The notes under the pieces were generated by a model. That model was given only the letters and a program-made list of their open reading frames with translations. It searched no databases and had not been told where the DNA came from. Source: Pseudomonas tohonis (lineage in GTDB: Bacteria; Pseudomonadota; Gammaproteobacteria; Pseudomonadales; Pseudomonadaceae). From it: DNA of 64,000 nucleotides. The stretch covers positions 1,612,001 through 1,676,000 of the forward strand of contig NZ_AP023189.1 in assembly GCF_012767755.2 (NCBI RefSeq). The letters run 5' to 3'. Below are positions 45,704-54,042 of the stretch, in pieces; position 1 is the stretch's first letter, and each line of letters begins with the position of its first letter. Made by a program: the position numbers and the translations under genes.

Positions 45704-46537
45704 ATGCGTATGAACGTGCGTCGAATCCTCCTGGCCTGGATGCTGGGAGTTGTCGTCGTCGGCCCGACCGTGGCCGCTGAAAACCCGTCCGCGAAACCGG
45801 TGATCGGTTCCGCCTCGCCGCAGGCCGTGACCGGCCGCCCGCTCAGCGTGCTGTTCGTGGGCAACAGCTACACCTTCTACAACGACCTGCCGCGCATGGT
45901 CCGGCAGATGTCGCTCGACGCCGCCCAGCCGCGCCCGCTGGACGTGCGCGACGTCACCTTCGGCGGCGCGAGCCTTGAGGCCCACTGGAACCGCGGCGTG
46001 GTGCAGCAGGTGCTGGCCAGCCAGCACTGGGACTACGTGGTGATCCAGGACTTCAGCACCATGCCGGTGGACAACCCCGAGAAGACCCGCACCTACGTGC
46101 GCCTGATGGCCGCCGAGGCACGCAAGGCCGGCGCCCAGCCGATCCTCTACCTGACCTGGGCGCGCCAGGCGAACCCGGCCATGCAGGCGCAGCTCGATGC
46201 CGTCTACACCGGCCTGGCCAACGAGACCCACGCACTGCTGGCCCCGGTCGGGCAGGCCTGGAAGCAGGCCCTGGCGGCCACCCCGCAACCGCACCTGTTC
46301 ATCGAGGACGGCAGCCACCCGAGCTACAGCGGCAGCTACCTGACCGCCTCGGTGTTCTACGCGCTGATCTACGGCGTGCAGCCGCCGGCACCGTCGTCCG
46401 AGCAGGCCGCGCGCCTGGACCACGACAGCAGCAGCGCCCTGCAGGGCTTCGCCTGGAACTCCCTGCAGGCCCAGGACCTGGCCCTGCGCACCGTCCCGGC
46501 CGAGCTGCGCAGCCTGCCGATCACCGCCACCCGCTGA
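45704..46537 (+). CDS. Secreted SGNH/GDSL-type hydrolase
   Basis: A 277-residue protein with an N-terminal Sec signal (RILLAWMLGVVVVGPTVAA, cleavage before ENPS). Block I is LSVLFVGNSYTFYNDLPRM, where S of G-N-S would be the nucleophile; block V is DGSHPSYSGSYLTASVFYA with the catalytic Asp and His (D-x-x-H). Such enzymes act on esters or acyl groups in the periplasm or outside; the substrate is unknown. ATG 45704 is chosen because it opens the signal peptide; another ATG lies 2 codons on. No coupled neighbour; hrpA follows after 108 bp. Confidence 0.85.
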   Translation: MRMNVRRILLAWMLGVVVVGPTVAAENPSAKPVIGSASPQAVTGRPLSVLFVGNSYTFYNDLPRMVRQMSLDAAQPRPLDVRDVTFGGASLEAHWNRGVVQQVLASQHWDYVVIQDFSTMPVDNPEKTRTYVRLMAAEARKAGAQPILYLTWARQANPAMQAQLDAVYTGLANETHALLAPVGQAWKQALAATPQPHLFIEDGSHPSYSGSYLTASVFYALIYGVQPPAPSSEQAARLDHDSSSALQGFAWNSLQAQDLALRTVPAELRSLPITATR

Positions 46538-46645
46538 CCCGCTCCACCCCGCGCCGCCGAGCCATCGGCGCGCGGGCGCTTCCCGATGCGGTGCGGGGGC
46601 GGAATCTGCGACAATCGCGCCTTTGCCACGATTGCCCAGCGCCTG

Positions 46646-49600
46646 ATGACCGACATCGCCTCCCTGCACAAGAACCTCGACCACGCCCTGATCGCCGACC
46701 GCCATCGCCTGCGCCGCCAGCTCCACGAGCTGCACAAGAAGCCGGACGAGGCGAAGCTCGCCCAGTGGCTGGAACGCTTCCAGGCTTCCTGCGCCAAGGT
46801 CGAGGCCCGTCGCGCCAGCGTGCCGCGCATGCGCTACGACGACGCCCTGCCCATCGCCGCCAAGCGCGACGAGATCAAGGCCGCCCTGGAGAAGCACCAG
46901 GTGCTGGTGATCGCCGGCGAGACCGGCTCGGGCAAGACCACCCAGCTGCCGAAGATCTGCCTGGAGATCGGCCGCGGCACCCACGGCCTGATCGGCCACA
47001 CCCAGCCGCGCCGGCTGGCCGCGCGCAGCGTGGCGACCCGCGTGGCCGAGGAGATCGGCACGCCCCTGGGGGAACTGGTGGGCTACCAGGTGCGCTTCGA
47101 GGACCAGTCCAACGAGCGCAGCCTGATCAAGCTGATGACCGACGGCATCCTCCTGGCCGAAACCCAGCACGACCGCCTGCTCGAGCGCTACGACACGATC
47201 ATCGTCGACGAGGCCCACGAGCGCAGCCTGAACATCGACTTCCTCCTGGGCTACCTGAAGACCCTGCTGCCACGACGCCCGGACCTGAAGCTGATCATCA
47301 CCTCGGCGACCATCGACCTGGAGCGCTTTTCCAAGCACTTCGGCGACGCGCCCATCGTCGAGGTCTCCGGCCGCACCTACCCGGTGGAGACCTGGTACCG
47401 GCCCCTGGCCGCCGAGGTGGATGAGAACGGCGAGGCGCTGTTCGACGACCTGTCGGTGGACCAAGGCATCCTCCGCGCCCTGGACGAGATCGCCGACCAC
47501 GAGCGCGCCGAAGGCAAGCGCCCGGGCGATGTGCTGGTGTTCCTCCCCGGCGAGCGCGAGATCCGCGACGCCGCCGAGGTGCTGCGCAAGGCCAACCTGC
47601 GCCACACCGAGGTGCTGCCGCTCTATGCACGGCTGACCCCGGCCGAGCAGCAGAAGATCTTCGCGCCCATGCCGGGCCGCAAGATCGTGCTCGCCACCAA
47701 CGTCGCCGAAACCTCGCTGACGGTGCCCGGCATCCGCTACGTGATCGACAGCGGCACCGCGCGCATCAGCCGCTACAGCTACCGCGCCAAGGTCCAGCGC
47801 CTGCCCATCGAGGCCGTGTCCCAGGCCAGCGCCAACCAGCGCAAGGGCCGCTGCGGGCGGGTCGAGCCGGGCATCTGCGTGCGCCTGTACAGCGAGGAGG
47901 ACTTCCTCGGCCGCCCGCAGTTCACCGACCCGGAGATCCTGCGCACCAACCTGGCGGCGGTGATCCTGCAGATGCTCCACCTGCGCCTGGGCGAGATCGG
48001 CGACTTCCCCTTCATCGAACCGCCGGACGGCAAGGCGGTGAGCGACGGCTTCACCCTGCTGCAGGAGCTCTCGGCAGTGAACCGCGAGGGCCAGCTCACG
48101 CCCCTGGGCCGCCAGCTGGCACGCCTGCCGGTGGACCCGCGCCTGGGCCGCATGGTGCTGGAAGGCGCCAGCCAGGGCAGCCTCGACGAGGTGCTGCTGA
48201 TCACCAGTGCGCTCTCGGTGCAGGACCCGCGCGAACGGCCGATGGAACGCCAGCAGGCCGCCGACCAGGCCCACGCGCAATGGAAGGATGTGGATTCCGA
48301 CTTCGCCGCGCTGGTCAACCTCTGGCGCGGCTTCGAGGAGCAGCGCCAGGCGCTGGGCTCCAACGCCCTGCGCACCTGGTGCCGGAAGAACTTCCTCAAC
48401 TACATGCGCCTGCGCGAGTGGCGTGATGCCCACCGCCAGCTGACGCTGATCTGCCGCGAGCTCAAGCTCTCCATCAACAAGGAGCCGGCGGACTACCCGC
48501 GCGTGCACAAGGCGCTGCTCTCCGGCCTGCTCAGCCAGATCGGCCAGAAGAGCGAGGACGGCGACTACCTCGGCGCCCGCCAGCGGCGTTTCTGGATCCA
48601 TCCCTCGACCGTGATCGCCAAGAAGCGCCCGCAGTGGATCATGGCCGCCGAGCTGGTGGAGACCACCAAGCTGTTCGCGCGCATGGTCGCCAAGATCGAC
48701 CCCGACTGGCTGGAACCCCTGGCCGGCCACCTGGTGAAGAAGAACCACCTGGAGCCGCACTGGGAGAAGCGCCGTGGCCAGGTCGTGGCCTACGAGCAGG
48801 TCACCCTCTACGGGCTGATCGTGGTCGGCCGCCGCCCGGTGCACTACGGGCCCATCGACCCGCCGGTGGCGCGCGAGCTGTTCATCCGCGAGGGCCTGGT
48901 GCGCGGTGAGATCCACAGCCGCGCCAAGTGCCTGGCCGCCAACCGCCAGTTGCTGGAACGGCTCGACGAGCTGGAAGCCAAGGCCCGCCGCCGCGACATC
49001 CTCGCCGACGAGGAAACCCTCTTCGGCTACTACGCCGCGCGCCTGCCCGAGGACATCTACCAGACCGCCAGCTTCGAGAAGTGGTACGAGCGCGAGCGGG
49101 CGAAGAATCCCGAGCTGCTGATCATGCGCGAGGAGGACGTGCTGGCCCGCGAAGCCAGCGAAGTCACCGCCGCGCAGTACCCGGACACCCTGCGCATCGG
49201 CGAGCTTCAACTGCCGCTGGACTACCACTTCGAACCCGGCCACCCGCGTGACGGCGTGACCCTGCGGGTGCCCGCGCCCCTGTTGCCGCAGCTGCCCGCC
49301 GAGCGCCTCGACTGGCTGGTGCCCGGCCTGCTGGAAGCCAAGTGCGTGGCCCTGGTGCGCAACCTGCCCAAGGCCATCCGCAAGAACTTCGTGCCGGTGC
49401 CGGATTTCGTGAAGGCCGCGCTGGCCAAGCTGGCCTTCGCCCAGGGCTCGCTGCCCGAGGCGCTGGGCCGCGAACTGCAGCGCATGACCGGCGCCCGCGT
49501 GCCCGAGGAGGCCTGGGCGGAAGCCGCCGGCCTGCTGGAGCACCACCTGAAGATGAACATCGAGGTGGTGGACGCGCGCGGCAAGTTCCTCGGCGAAGGC

Positions 49601-50545
49601 CGTGACCTGGCCGAGCTGACCGCGCGCTTCGCCGAGGCCAGCCAGGCCGCCCTGGCCATCCCGCAGAAGCAGGGCGAGCAGCGCCCGGTGGAAGCCAAGG
49701 GCTTCGCCCAGGTGGCGGAGAAGACCCAGCAGAAGGTCGCCGGCCTGTCCATGACCGTCTACCCGGCGCTGGTGGAGGAGGGCGGCAGCGTCAAGGAAAG
49801 CCGCTTCCCCACCCAGGCCGAGGCCGACTGGCAGCACCGCCGCGCCCTGCAGCGGCTGCTGTTGCAACAACTGGCCGAGCCGGCCAAGTACCTGCGCGGC
49901 AAGCTGCCGGGCCTGACCGAGCTGGGCCTGCTGTACCGCGACATGGGCCGGGTCGACGCGCTGGTGGAGGACATCCTCCTGGCCAGCCTCGACAGCTGCA
50001 TACTCGACGGCGAAGCCAGCCTGCCCCGCGATGGCGCGGCCCTGGCCTCGCTGGCGGAGAAGAAGCGCGGTGCCTGGGCCGAGCACGCCGAACGCCTGGC
50101 CCGCCTGACCCTGGACATCCTCAAGCTCTGGCATGGCCTGCAGAAGCGCTTCAAGGGCCGCATCGACCTGGCCCAGGCGGTGGCGCTCAACGACATCAAG
50201 GCGCAGCTGGGCAACCTCGTGTACCCCGGTTTCGTCCGCGAGACCCCGGCCGAGTGGCTGAAGGAAGTGCCGCGCTACCTCAAGGCCATCGAGCAGCGCT
50301 TCGACAAGATCGGCGCCCAGCTGCAGCGTGACCGCGTCTGGTCCGGCGAGCTGGCCGGCTATTGGGAGCAGTACCAGGCGCGCCTGGCCAAGCATGCCCA
50401 GGAAGGCAAGCGCGACCCCGAACTGGTGCTGTACCGCTGGATGCTGGAGGAGTACCGCGTGTCCCTCTTCGCCCAGCAGCTGGGGACGAAGATGGCGGTC
50501 TCCGACAAGCGTCTCAACAAGCAGTGGACCCAGGTGGAGGGTTGA
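46646..50545 (+). CDS. hrpA: ATP-dependent RNA helicase HrpA
   Basis: A 1299-residue DEAH-box helicase. Walker A is VIAGETGSGKTTQLPKICLE (about residue 90), DEAH is IIVDEAHERSLNIDF (about 185), motif III TSATIDLERFSKHF, motif VI QRKGRCGRVEPG; then HA2/winged-helix and OB-type domains and the DUF3418 C-terminal part typical of HrpA. In E. coli it rescues stalled, collided ribosomes and processes mRNA. It starts at ATG 46646, the conserved N-terminus MTDIASLHKNLD; an earlier in-frame start was rejected. The length matches the family (about 1300). Confidence 0.96.
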   Translation: MTDIASLHKNLDHALIADRHRLRRQLHELHKKPDEAKLAQWLERFQASCAKVEARRASVPRMRYDDALPIAAKRDEIKAALEKHQVLVIAGETGSGKTTQLPKICLEIGRGTHGLIGHTQPRRLAARSVATRVAEEIGTPLGELVGYQVRFEDQSNERSLIKLMTDGILLAETQHDRLLERYDTIIVDEAHERSLNIDFLLGYLKTLLPRRPDLKLIITSATIDLERFSKHFGDAPIVEVSGRTYPVETWYRPLAAEVDENGEALFDDLSVDQGILRALDEIADHERAEGKRPGDVLVFLPGEREIRDAAEVLRKANLRHTEVLPLYARLTPAEQQKIFAPMPGRKIVLATNVAETSLTVPGIRYVIDSGTARISRYSYRAKVQRLPIEAVSQASANQRKGRCGRVEPGICVRLYSEEDFLGRPQFTDPEILRTNLAAVILQMLHLRLGEIGDFPFIEPPDGKAVSDGFTLLQELSAVNREGQLTPLGRQLARLPVDPRLGRMVLEGASQGSLDEVLLITSALSVQDPRERPMERQQAADQAHAQWKDVDSDFAALVNLWRGFEEQRQALGSNALRTWCRKNFLNYMRLREWRDAHRQLTLICRELKLSINKEPADYPRVHKALLSGLLSQIGQKSEDGDYLGARQRRFWIHPSTVIAKKRPQWIMAAELVETTKLFARMVAKIDPDWLEPLAGHLVKKNHLEPHWEKRRGQVVAYEQVTLYGLIVVGRRPVHYGPIDPPVARELFIREGLVRGEIHSRAKCLAANRQLLERLDELEAKARRRDILADEETLFGYYAARLPEDIYQTASFEKWYERERAKNPELLIMREEDVLAREASEVTAAQYPDTLRIGELQLPLDYHFEPGHPRDGVTLRVPAPLLPQLPAERLDWLVPGLLEAKCVALVRNLPKAIRKNFVPVPDFVKAALAKLAFAQGSLPEALGRELQRMTGARVPEEAWAEAAGLLEHHLKMNIEVVDARGKFLGEGRDLAELTARFAEASQAALAIPQKQGEQRPVEAKGFAQVAEKTQQKVAGLSMTVYPALVEEGGSVKESRFPTQAEADWQHRRALQRLLLQQLAEPAKYLRGKLPGLTELGLLYRDMGRVDALVEDILLASLDSCILDGEASLPRDGAALASLAEKKRGAWAEHAERLARLTLDILKLWHGLQKRFKGRIDLAQAVALNDIKAQLGNLVYPGFVRETPAEWLKEVPRYLKAIEQRFDKIGAQLQRDRVWSGELAGYWEQYQARLAKHAQEGKRDPELVLYRWMLEEYRVSLFAQQLGTKMAVSDKRLNKQWTQVEG

Positions 50546-50548
50546 TCC

Positions 50549-51085
50549 GTGAGTGATGTGCTGTTCGAAATCCGCCCCATGAGCCCCGAGCTGTACCGCG
50601 AGAGGACCCGGCGCATCGCCATCGGCATCGCCGTGCTGTTCATCGCCCTGGCGATGCTGTTCGCCACGGCCAGCGTGCAGCTGTTCGGCACCCCCGGTGG
50701 CGACAACTTCCGCTGGAACCTGGCTGGCGTACTGGCCGGGCTGGCGGTGACGGTGGCCCTGGTGCGCCTGCAGTTCTGGCCGCGCCCGTTCATGGCGCCG
50801 GCGGTCTATGGCTGGGGGCTCAAGCGCAGCCTGATGCGCGTCACCAACCTGATGCACCGGGTCAAGGCCGGTGTCGCCGTGAACGACCCGTCGGCGATGA
50901 AGCTGCTGCGCTTCTACCACCTGGGCGTGACCCAGATGCACCAGCTGGACGGCAACACCTCCGACCTCAGCCAGATGGTCCGCGAGATCGATGCGCACCG
51001 CGAGGCGATGCTGGCCCAGGGGCTCGACCCGGAGCAGGGGCGCCTGGAGCGCGACTGGCTGGACGCGGTCAAGCGCTTCGGCTGA
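50549..51085 (+). CDS. DUF3087-family membrane protein
   Basis: A 178-residue protein with two transmembrane helices at residues about 23-43 and 55-75 and a cytoplasmic C-terminal domain; the family DUF3087 is recognised from FEIRPMSPELYRERTRRIAIG and VTQMHQLDGNTSDLSQM. Function unknown. It starts with GTG 50549, preceded by GGAGGG at 50536-50541, 3 bp after hrpA; so it is co-transcribed with hrpA. An in-frame ATG at 50579 is a less likely start. Confidence 0.82.
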   Translation: MSDVLFEIRPMSPELYRERTRRIAIGIAVLFIALAMLFATASVQLFGTPGGDNFRWNLAGVLAGLAVTVALVRLQFWPRPFMAPAVYGWGLKRSLMRVTNLMHRVKAGVAVNDPSAMKLLRFYHLGVTQMHQLDGNTSDLSQMVREIDAHREAMLAQGLDPEQGRLERDWLDAVKRFG

Positions 51086-51101
51086 ACCACCGTCTGCCGG
51101 G

Positions 51102-51171
51102 TTCCCGCGTTCGCGGGAATGACGCTCACGAAAGACCCGCCCCGCACTCGTCATCCTCGCGAACGCGGGGA
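51102..51171. repeat. Inverted pair of REP-like hairpins
   Basis: Left unit: TTCCCGCG-TT-CGCGGGAA (51102-51119, perfect). Right unit: TCCTCGCG-AA-CGCGGGGA (51154-51171, one mismatch). The right unit is the reverse complement of the left with its flanks (GTTC...GAATGAC versus GTCAT...GGATC), so the pair is a REP doublet (REPIN/BIME). It sits between DUF3087 and pnuC genes. Confidence 0.75.
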
Positions 51172-51207
51172 TCCACTGGAACAGCATCACCCCACAGGGA
51201 CGATCCC

Positions 51208-51798
51208 ATGCCTTCCACCCTCGAACTCGTCGCCGACCTGGTGAACCTGATCGCCGTGCTGCTGGCGGCGCGCAACAGCGTGCACACCTGGTCCAGCGGC
51301 ATCCTCGGCTGCGTGCTGTTCGGCTGGTTGTTCTTCGAATCCCAGCTGTATGCCGACGTCACCCTGCAGGGTTTCTTCATCGTCACCAGCGCCCTGGGTT
51401 GGTGGGCCTGGTTGCGTGGCAACGCCGGCACCCAGCTGCCGGTGAGCCGCACCGCGCCAGGCACGCTGGCGTGGATGGCGGCCCTGGCGGTGGTGGTGGC
51501 GTTGGCCTATGGCGCACTGCTGCATTACTTCACCGATGCCTATGCACCGCTGGTGGACTCCCTGGTGCTGACTTTCAGCGTGCTGGCGCAGCTGTTGCTG
51601 ATGCGCCGGCGCCTGGAGAACTGGTACGCCTGGCTGCTGGTGAACACCCTGGCGGTGCCGCTCTACGCCTCCCGCGAGCTGTACCTCACCGCCGGGCTCT
51701 ACACGCTGTTCTGGTGCAACGCCTGGTACGGCCTGTACCGCTGGCGCCGTGAGCTGCGCGAGGCCGCCGCGCCGGTGGCCGGGCAGGAGCCGGCCTGA
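51208..51798 (+). CDS. pnuC: Nicotinamide riboside transporter PnuC
   Basis: A 196-residue inner-membrane protein with seven helices. LVADLVNLIAVLLAARNSVHTW and GWWAWLRGN (the W-W-x-W motif) and NTLAVPLYASRELYLTAG are PnuC marks; the aromatic and Asn residues bind nicotinamide riboside. PnuC lets it diffuse in and phosphorylation by NadR traps it. The nadR start is 2 bp after its stop, so they form one operon for NAD salvage. Confidence 0.93.
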   Translation: MPSTLELVADLVNLIAVLLAARNSVHTWSSGILGCVLFGWLFFESQLYADVTLQGFFIVTSALGWWAWLRGNAGTQLPVSRTAPGTLAWMAALAVVVALAYGALLHYFTDAYAPLVDSLVLTFSVLAQLLLMRRRLENWYAWLLVNTLAVPLYASRELYLTAGLYTLFWCNAWYGLYRWRRELREAAAPVAGQEPA

Positions 51799-51799
51799 G

Positions 51800-52840
51800 A
51801 TGCACACGACCTTTCGCACCGGCCTGGTGGTGGGCAAGTTCTCGCCGCTGCACCTGGGCCATGAGCGGCTGATCCGCGCGGCCCAGGGGCAATGCGAGCG
51901 GCTGTTGCTGCTCTGCTGGTCCCTCCCCGAGCTGCCGGGTTGCGAGGCCGGGCGCCGTGAGCGCTGGCTGCGCCTGCGCTTTCCGGAGTTGCAGGCCGAG
52001 GTGGTCACCCCGGCCCGCATCCAGGCCTGGCGGGAGCAGGGCAAGCGCCTGCCCGACCTGCCCCACAACGACGCCCCCGAGTTCGAGCCGCGCCAGTTCG
52101 TCGCCGAGTTCTGCCAGGCGGTGTTCGGCACCACGGTGGACGCGGTGTTCACCAGCGAGGGCTATGGCGAGGGGTTCGCCGCGCACCTGGCGGGTGTCTT
52201 CGGGCACTCGGTGCGGCACGTCTGCGTCGACCCGCAGCGCCTCGCCGTGCCCGTTTCCGGCACCCGCCTGCGGGCCGACCCCCACGGGTTGCGGGACTTC
52301 CTCGCCCCCGAGGTGCACGCCGACTTCGTCGAACGGATCGTCCTGCTCGGCGGCGAATCCACCGGCAAGAGCAGCCTCGCCATCGCCCTGGCCGCCGCGC
52401 TCGACGCGCCTTGCGTGGCCGAGTTCGGCCGCGAGCACTGGGTGGCGAAGGACGGCCAGCTGGAGTTCGATGACCTGCTGCACATCGGCCGCACCCAGGT
52501 GGCGCGGGAAGACCAGGCAGCGCTCACGGCCGGGCGCTACCTGGTCTGCGACACCTCGGCGCTGACCACGCTGTTCTACAGCCACGCGATGTTCGGCCGC
52601 GCCGAGGCCGAGCTGGCCACCCTGGCCGAACGCCCCTATGCGCACACCTTCCTCTGCGCCGACGACTTCCCCTTCGTCCAGGACGGCACCCGCCAGGACG
52701 AAACCTTCCGCCGCCGCCAGCAGGCCTGGTACCGCGCCGAACTGCAACGCCGCGGCTGGCCCTTCCAGGTACTCACCGGCCCGCTGGAGGCGCGGGTGGA
52801 GCAGGTGCTGGGCCATCTGCGCAACGCCTCCCCGGGCTGA
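51800..52840 (+). CDS. nadR: Bifunctional NMN adenylyltransferase/ribosylnicotinamide kinase NadR
   Basis: A 346-residue protein. The N-terminal half is an NMN adenylyltransferase (TGLVVGKFSPLHLGHERLI with the nucleotide-binding G-K-F-x-P-x-H-x-G-H; end segment VSGTRLRADP is the I-S-x-T-x-x-R equivalent). The C-terminal half, from about 175, is the kinase (LLGGESTGKSSLAIALA Walker A). The N-terminal HTH repressor domain of enterobacterial NadR is missing, so it is an enzyme only. It phosphorylates nicotinamide riboside taken up by PnuC and adenylates NMN. ATG 51800 is directly after the pnuC stop. The 3' end overlaps a repeat element. Confidence 0.92.
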   Translation: MHTTFRTGLVVGKFSPLHLGHERLIRAAQGQCERLLLLCWSLPELPGCEAGRRERWLRLRFPELQAEVVTPARIQAWREQGKRLPDLPHNDAPEFEPRQFVAEFCQAVFGTTVDAVFTSEGYGEGFAAHLAGVFGHSVRHVCVDPQRLAVPVSGTRLRADPHGLRDFLAPEVHADFVERIVLLGGESTGKSSLAIALAAALDAPCVAEFGREHWVAKDGQLEFDDLLHIGRTQVAREDQAALTAGRYLVCDTSALTTLFYSHAMFGRAEAELATLAERPYAHTFLCADDFPFVQDGTRQDETFRRRQQAWYRAELQRRGWPFQVLTGPLEARVEQVLGHLRNASPG

Positions 52841-52848
52841 AGCCCGGG
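52831..52848. repeat. Inverted-repeat element, CCCGGGCT-GA-AGCCCGGG
   Basis: Second copy of the element at 45522, perfect arms. It overlaps the nadR stop codon (52838-52840), so the repeat contributes the last codons. Confidence 0.65.
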
Positions 52849-52868
52849 CTACGGGGCGGCTGCTCCTG

Positions 52869-52960
52869 TGGGAGCGGATTCATCCGCGATTGATGCCACT
52901 CCGATGGCCTACGGCGCGGAGCCGAGCCATGTATCGTTGGGTTTCGTCCCTCTACCCAAC
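52869..52960. repeat. REP element and GTTGGGT inverted repeat
   Basis: GTGGGAGCGGATTCATCCGCG starts at about 52869 (REP copy 2: GCGGAT-TC-ATCCGC), and GTTGGGT (52936-52942) faces ACCCAAC (52954-52960). The same pair of elements occurs at 18931-19002 and 62463-62575. Here it fills the gap between nadR and higA. Confidence 0.65.
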
Positions 52961-52975
52961 CTACGGTGACTGCCA

Positions 52976-53275
52976 ATGATTAAGAACGGCATGCGTCCCA
53001 TCCATCCCGGTGAAATCCTCCGTGAGGAATTCCTCGTGCCGCTGGACATGAGCGTCAACGCGCTGGCCGGTGCCTTGCGCGTTCCGGCCACCCGCCTGCA
53101 CGAGATCGTCAAGGAGCGTCGCGCCATTTCCGCCGATACCGCGCTGCGGCTGGCCCGCTACTTCGGTGGCGAGGCACAGTCCTGGCTCAACCTGCAGGCT
53201 TCCTATGACTTGCGGGTCGCCGAGCTGGACCACGGTGCGGAAATCGAGGCCGATGTGTCCCCTCGCGTCGCCTGA
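52976..53275 (+). CDS. higA: HigA-family antitoxin (orphan)
   Basis: A 99-residue HTH_XRE antitoxin. MRPIHPGEILREEFLVPLDMSVNALAGALRVPATRLHEIV matches HigA/VapI. It binds its own operon's DNA and neutralises the HigB mRNase. Here no HigB toxin gene precedes it: the 135 bp upstream hold only repeat elements, and the next gene is unrelated. So it is either an orphan regulator or a remnant. Its start ATG 52976 has no clear ribosome-binding site. Confidence 0.88.
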   Translation: MIKNGMRPIHPGEILREEFLVPLDMSVNALAGALRVPATRLHEIVKERRAISADTALRLARYFGGEAQSWLNLQASYDLRVAELDHGAEIEADVSPRVA

Positions 53276-53459
53276 CTCGTGGGTGGGTTTGTCTACAGGG
53301 AAAACCGTCACCGATTCGACAGGGTGCCTTTCCGCTCCCAGGTGGAGTGAATGCTGGCGAGCAAGGGACGGATGGCTTTGGCGCCCCGAAACCCGCGCTG
53401 CTATGTTCAATCCGGTGTCCCTGCCGTCTTTGCTTCGGCGACCGTCAATGGAGTGACCC

Positions 53460-53978
53460 ATGAAACTGGCCGAGATTCATGACGACGTGTTCATGTGCAA
53501 CATCATGGTGTTCGCCGGGCATGGCGGGTTCTGCCGGGTCTACCGTAATCGCCCGAGGATGATCACGGTGCCTTCGAACACCACTATCACCTTCTGGTGC
53601 CCCGACCAGAGCGGCCAGTTTTCCAGCCTGAGCACGCTGGACAATGACATCGGCAAGCTCATCGACGTGACCAATGGGCTGTCGGAGATGTGCAAGACGA
53701 TGCGTGCTAGCAACGATCGTCTGCCCGTCACCTATGAACCCGGTGATCAGATCAAGAACTACGTGCTGATGTCGCCACAGAGTCTGCAGCTAGGTGAGGC
53801 CCGCTCCCTGTCAAGGTTGGTGACGGTGCAGCAGAGCGGCATCGGTTCGACCAAGGGCGTGTTCCTGGAGGACCTCCTGTATGAATTCGGCGGCAGGAAC
53901 TGCCATTGGGCGGCATGTCGCGAAGTGATCAATCTGAGCGACGTCATTATGGAAGGCGGGGAGCTGGTCAGAAACTGA
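53460..53978 (+). CDS. Small protein with GHGG and WAACR motifs, possible Stv/caspase-like fold
   Basis: A 172-residue protein with no signal peptide or transmembrane segment. The sequence shows a His motif VFAGHGGF near residue 20 and a Cys motif CHWAACRE near residue 156, with strands VPSNTTITFWCPDQSGQ in between. GHG plus A-C spacing recalls the His-Cys dyad of clan CD peptidases, and the overall pattern recalls the 'putative adhesin Stv' family. The length and unusual position next to an orphan antitoxin suggest an accessory gene, possibly an effector. The composition is less GC-rich than the neighbours. GGAG lies before ATG 53460. Assignment is tentative. Confidence 0.6.
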   Translation: MKLAEIHDDVFMCNIMVFAGHGGFCRVYRNRPRMITVPSNTTITFWCPDQSGQFSSLSTLDNDIGKLIDVTNGLSEMCKTMRASNDRLPVTYEPGDQIKNYVLMSPQSLQLGEARSLSRLVTVQQSGIGSTKGVFLEDLLYEFGGRNCHWAACREVINLSDVIMEGGELVRN

Positions 53979-53994
53979 CAGGCTCCACAGAGAA

Positions 53995-54026
53995 AGGCCG
54001 CCGCTGGAGTGATCCGGCGGCGGCCT
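53995..54026 (+). terminator. Terminator after the GHGG/WAACR gene
   Basis: AGGCCGCCG (53995-54003) pairs with CGGCGGCCT (54018-54026), then TTTTT. On the minus strand it is preceded by a T-run too weak to serve the convergent MFS gene well. Confidence 0.8.
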
Positions 54027-54042
54027 TTTTCGTTGGGCTGGC

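Noticed and set aside
45578..51190. A very long open frame on the minus strand across hrpA and the SGNH gene (about 1870 codons).
   Set aside because: It is the antisense shadow of hrpA in high-GC DNA: low-complexity, rich in Leu, Gln, His and Gly, no recognisable domain, and no ribosome-binding site. Similar long antisense frames over shaA, garK, fadD1 and the FUSC operon were rejected for the same reason.
52801..53000. Insertion sequence remnant near higA.
   Set aside because: Only REP and other short palindromes; no transposase fragment or target duplication visible.
52976..53978. A complete HigBA-like toxin-antitoxin module made of higA and the 53460 gene.
   Set aside because: The downstream protein has no RelE/HigB features, and the two genes are 184 bp apart without coupling. 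A functional link cannot be claimed.
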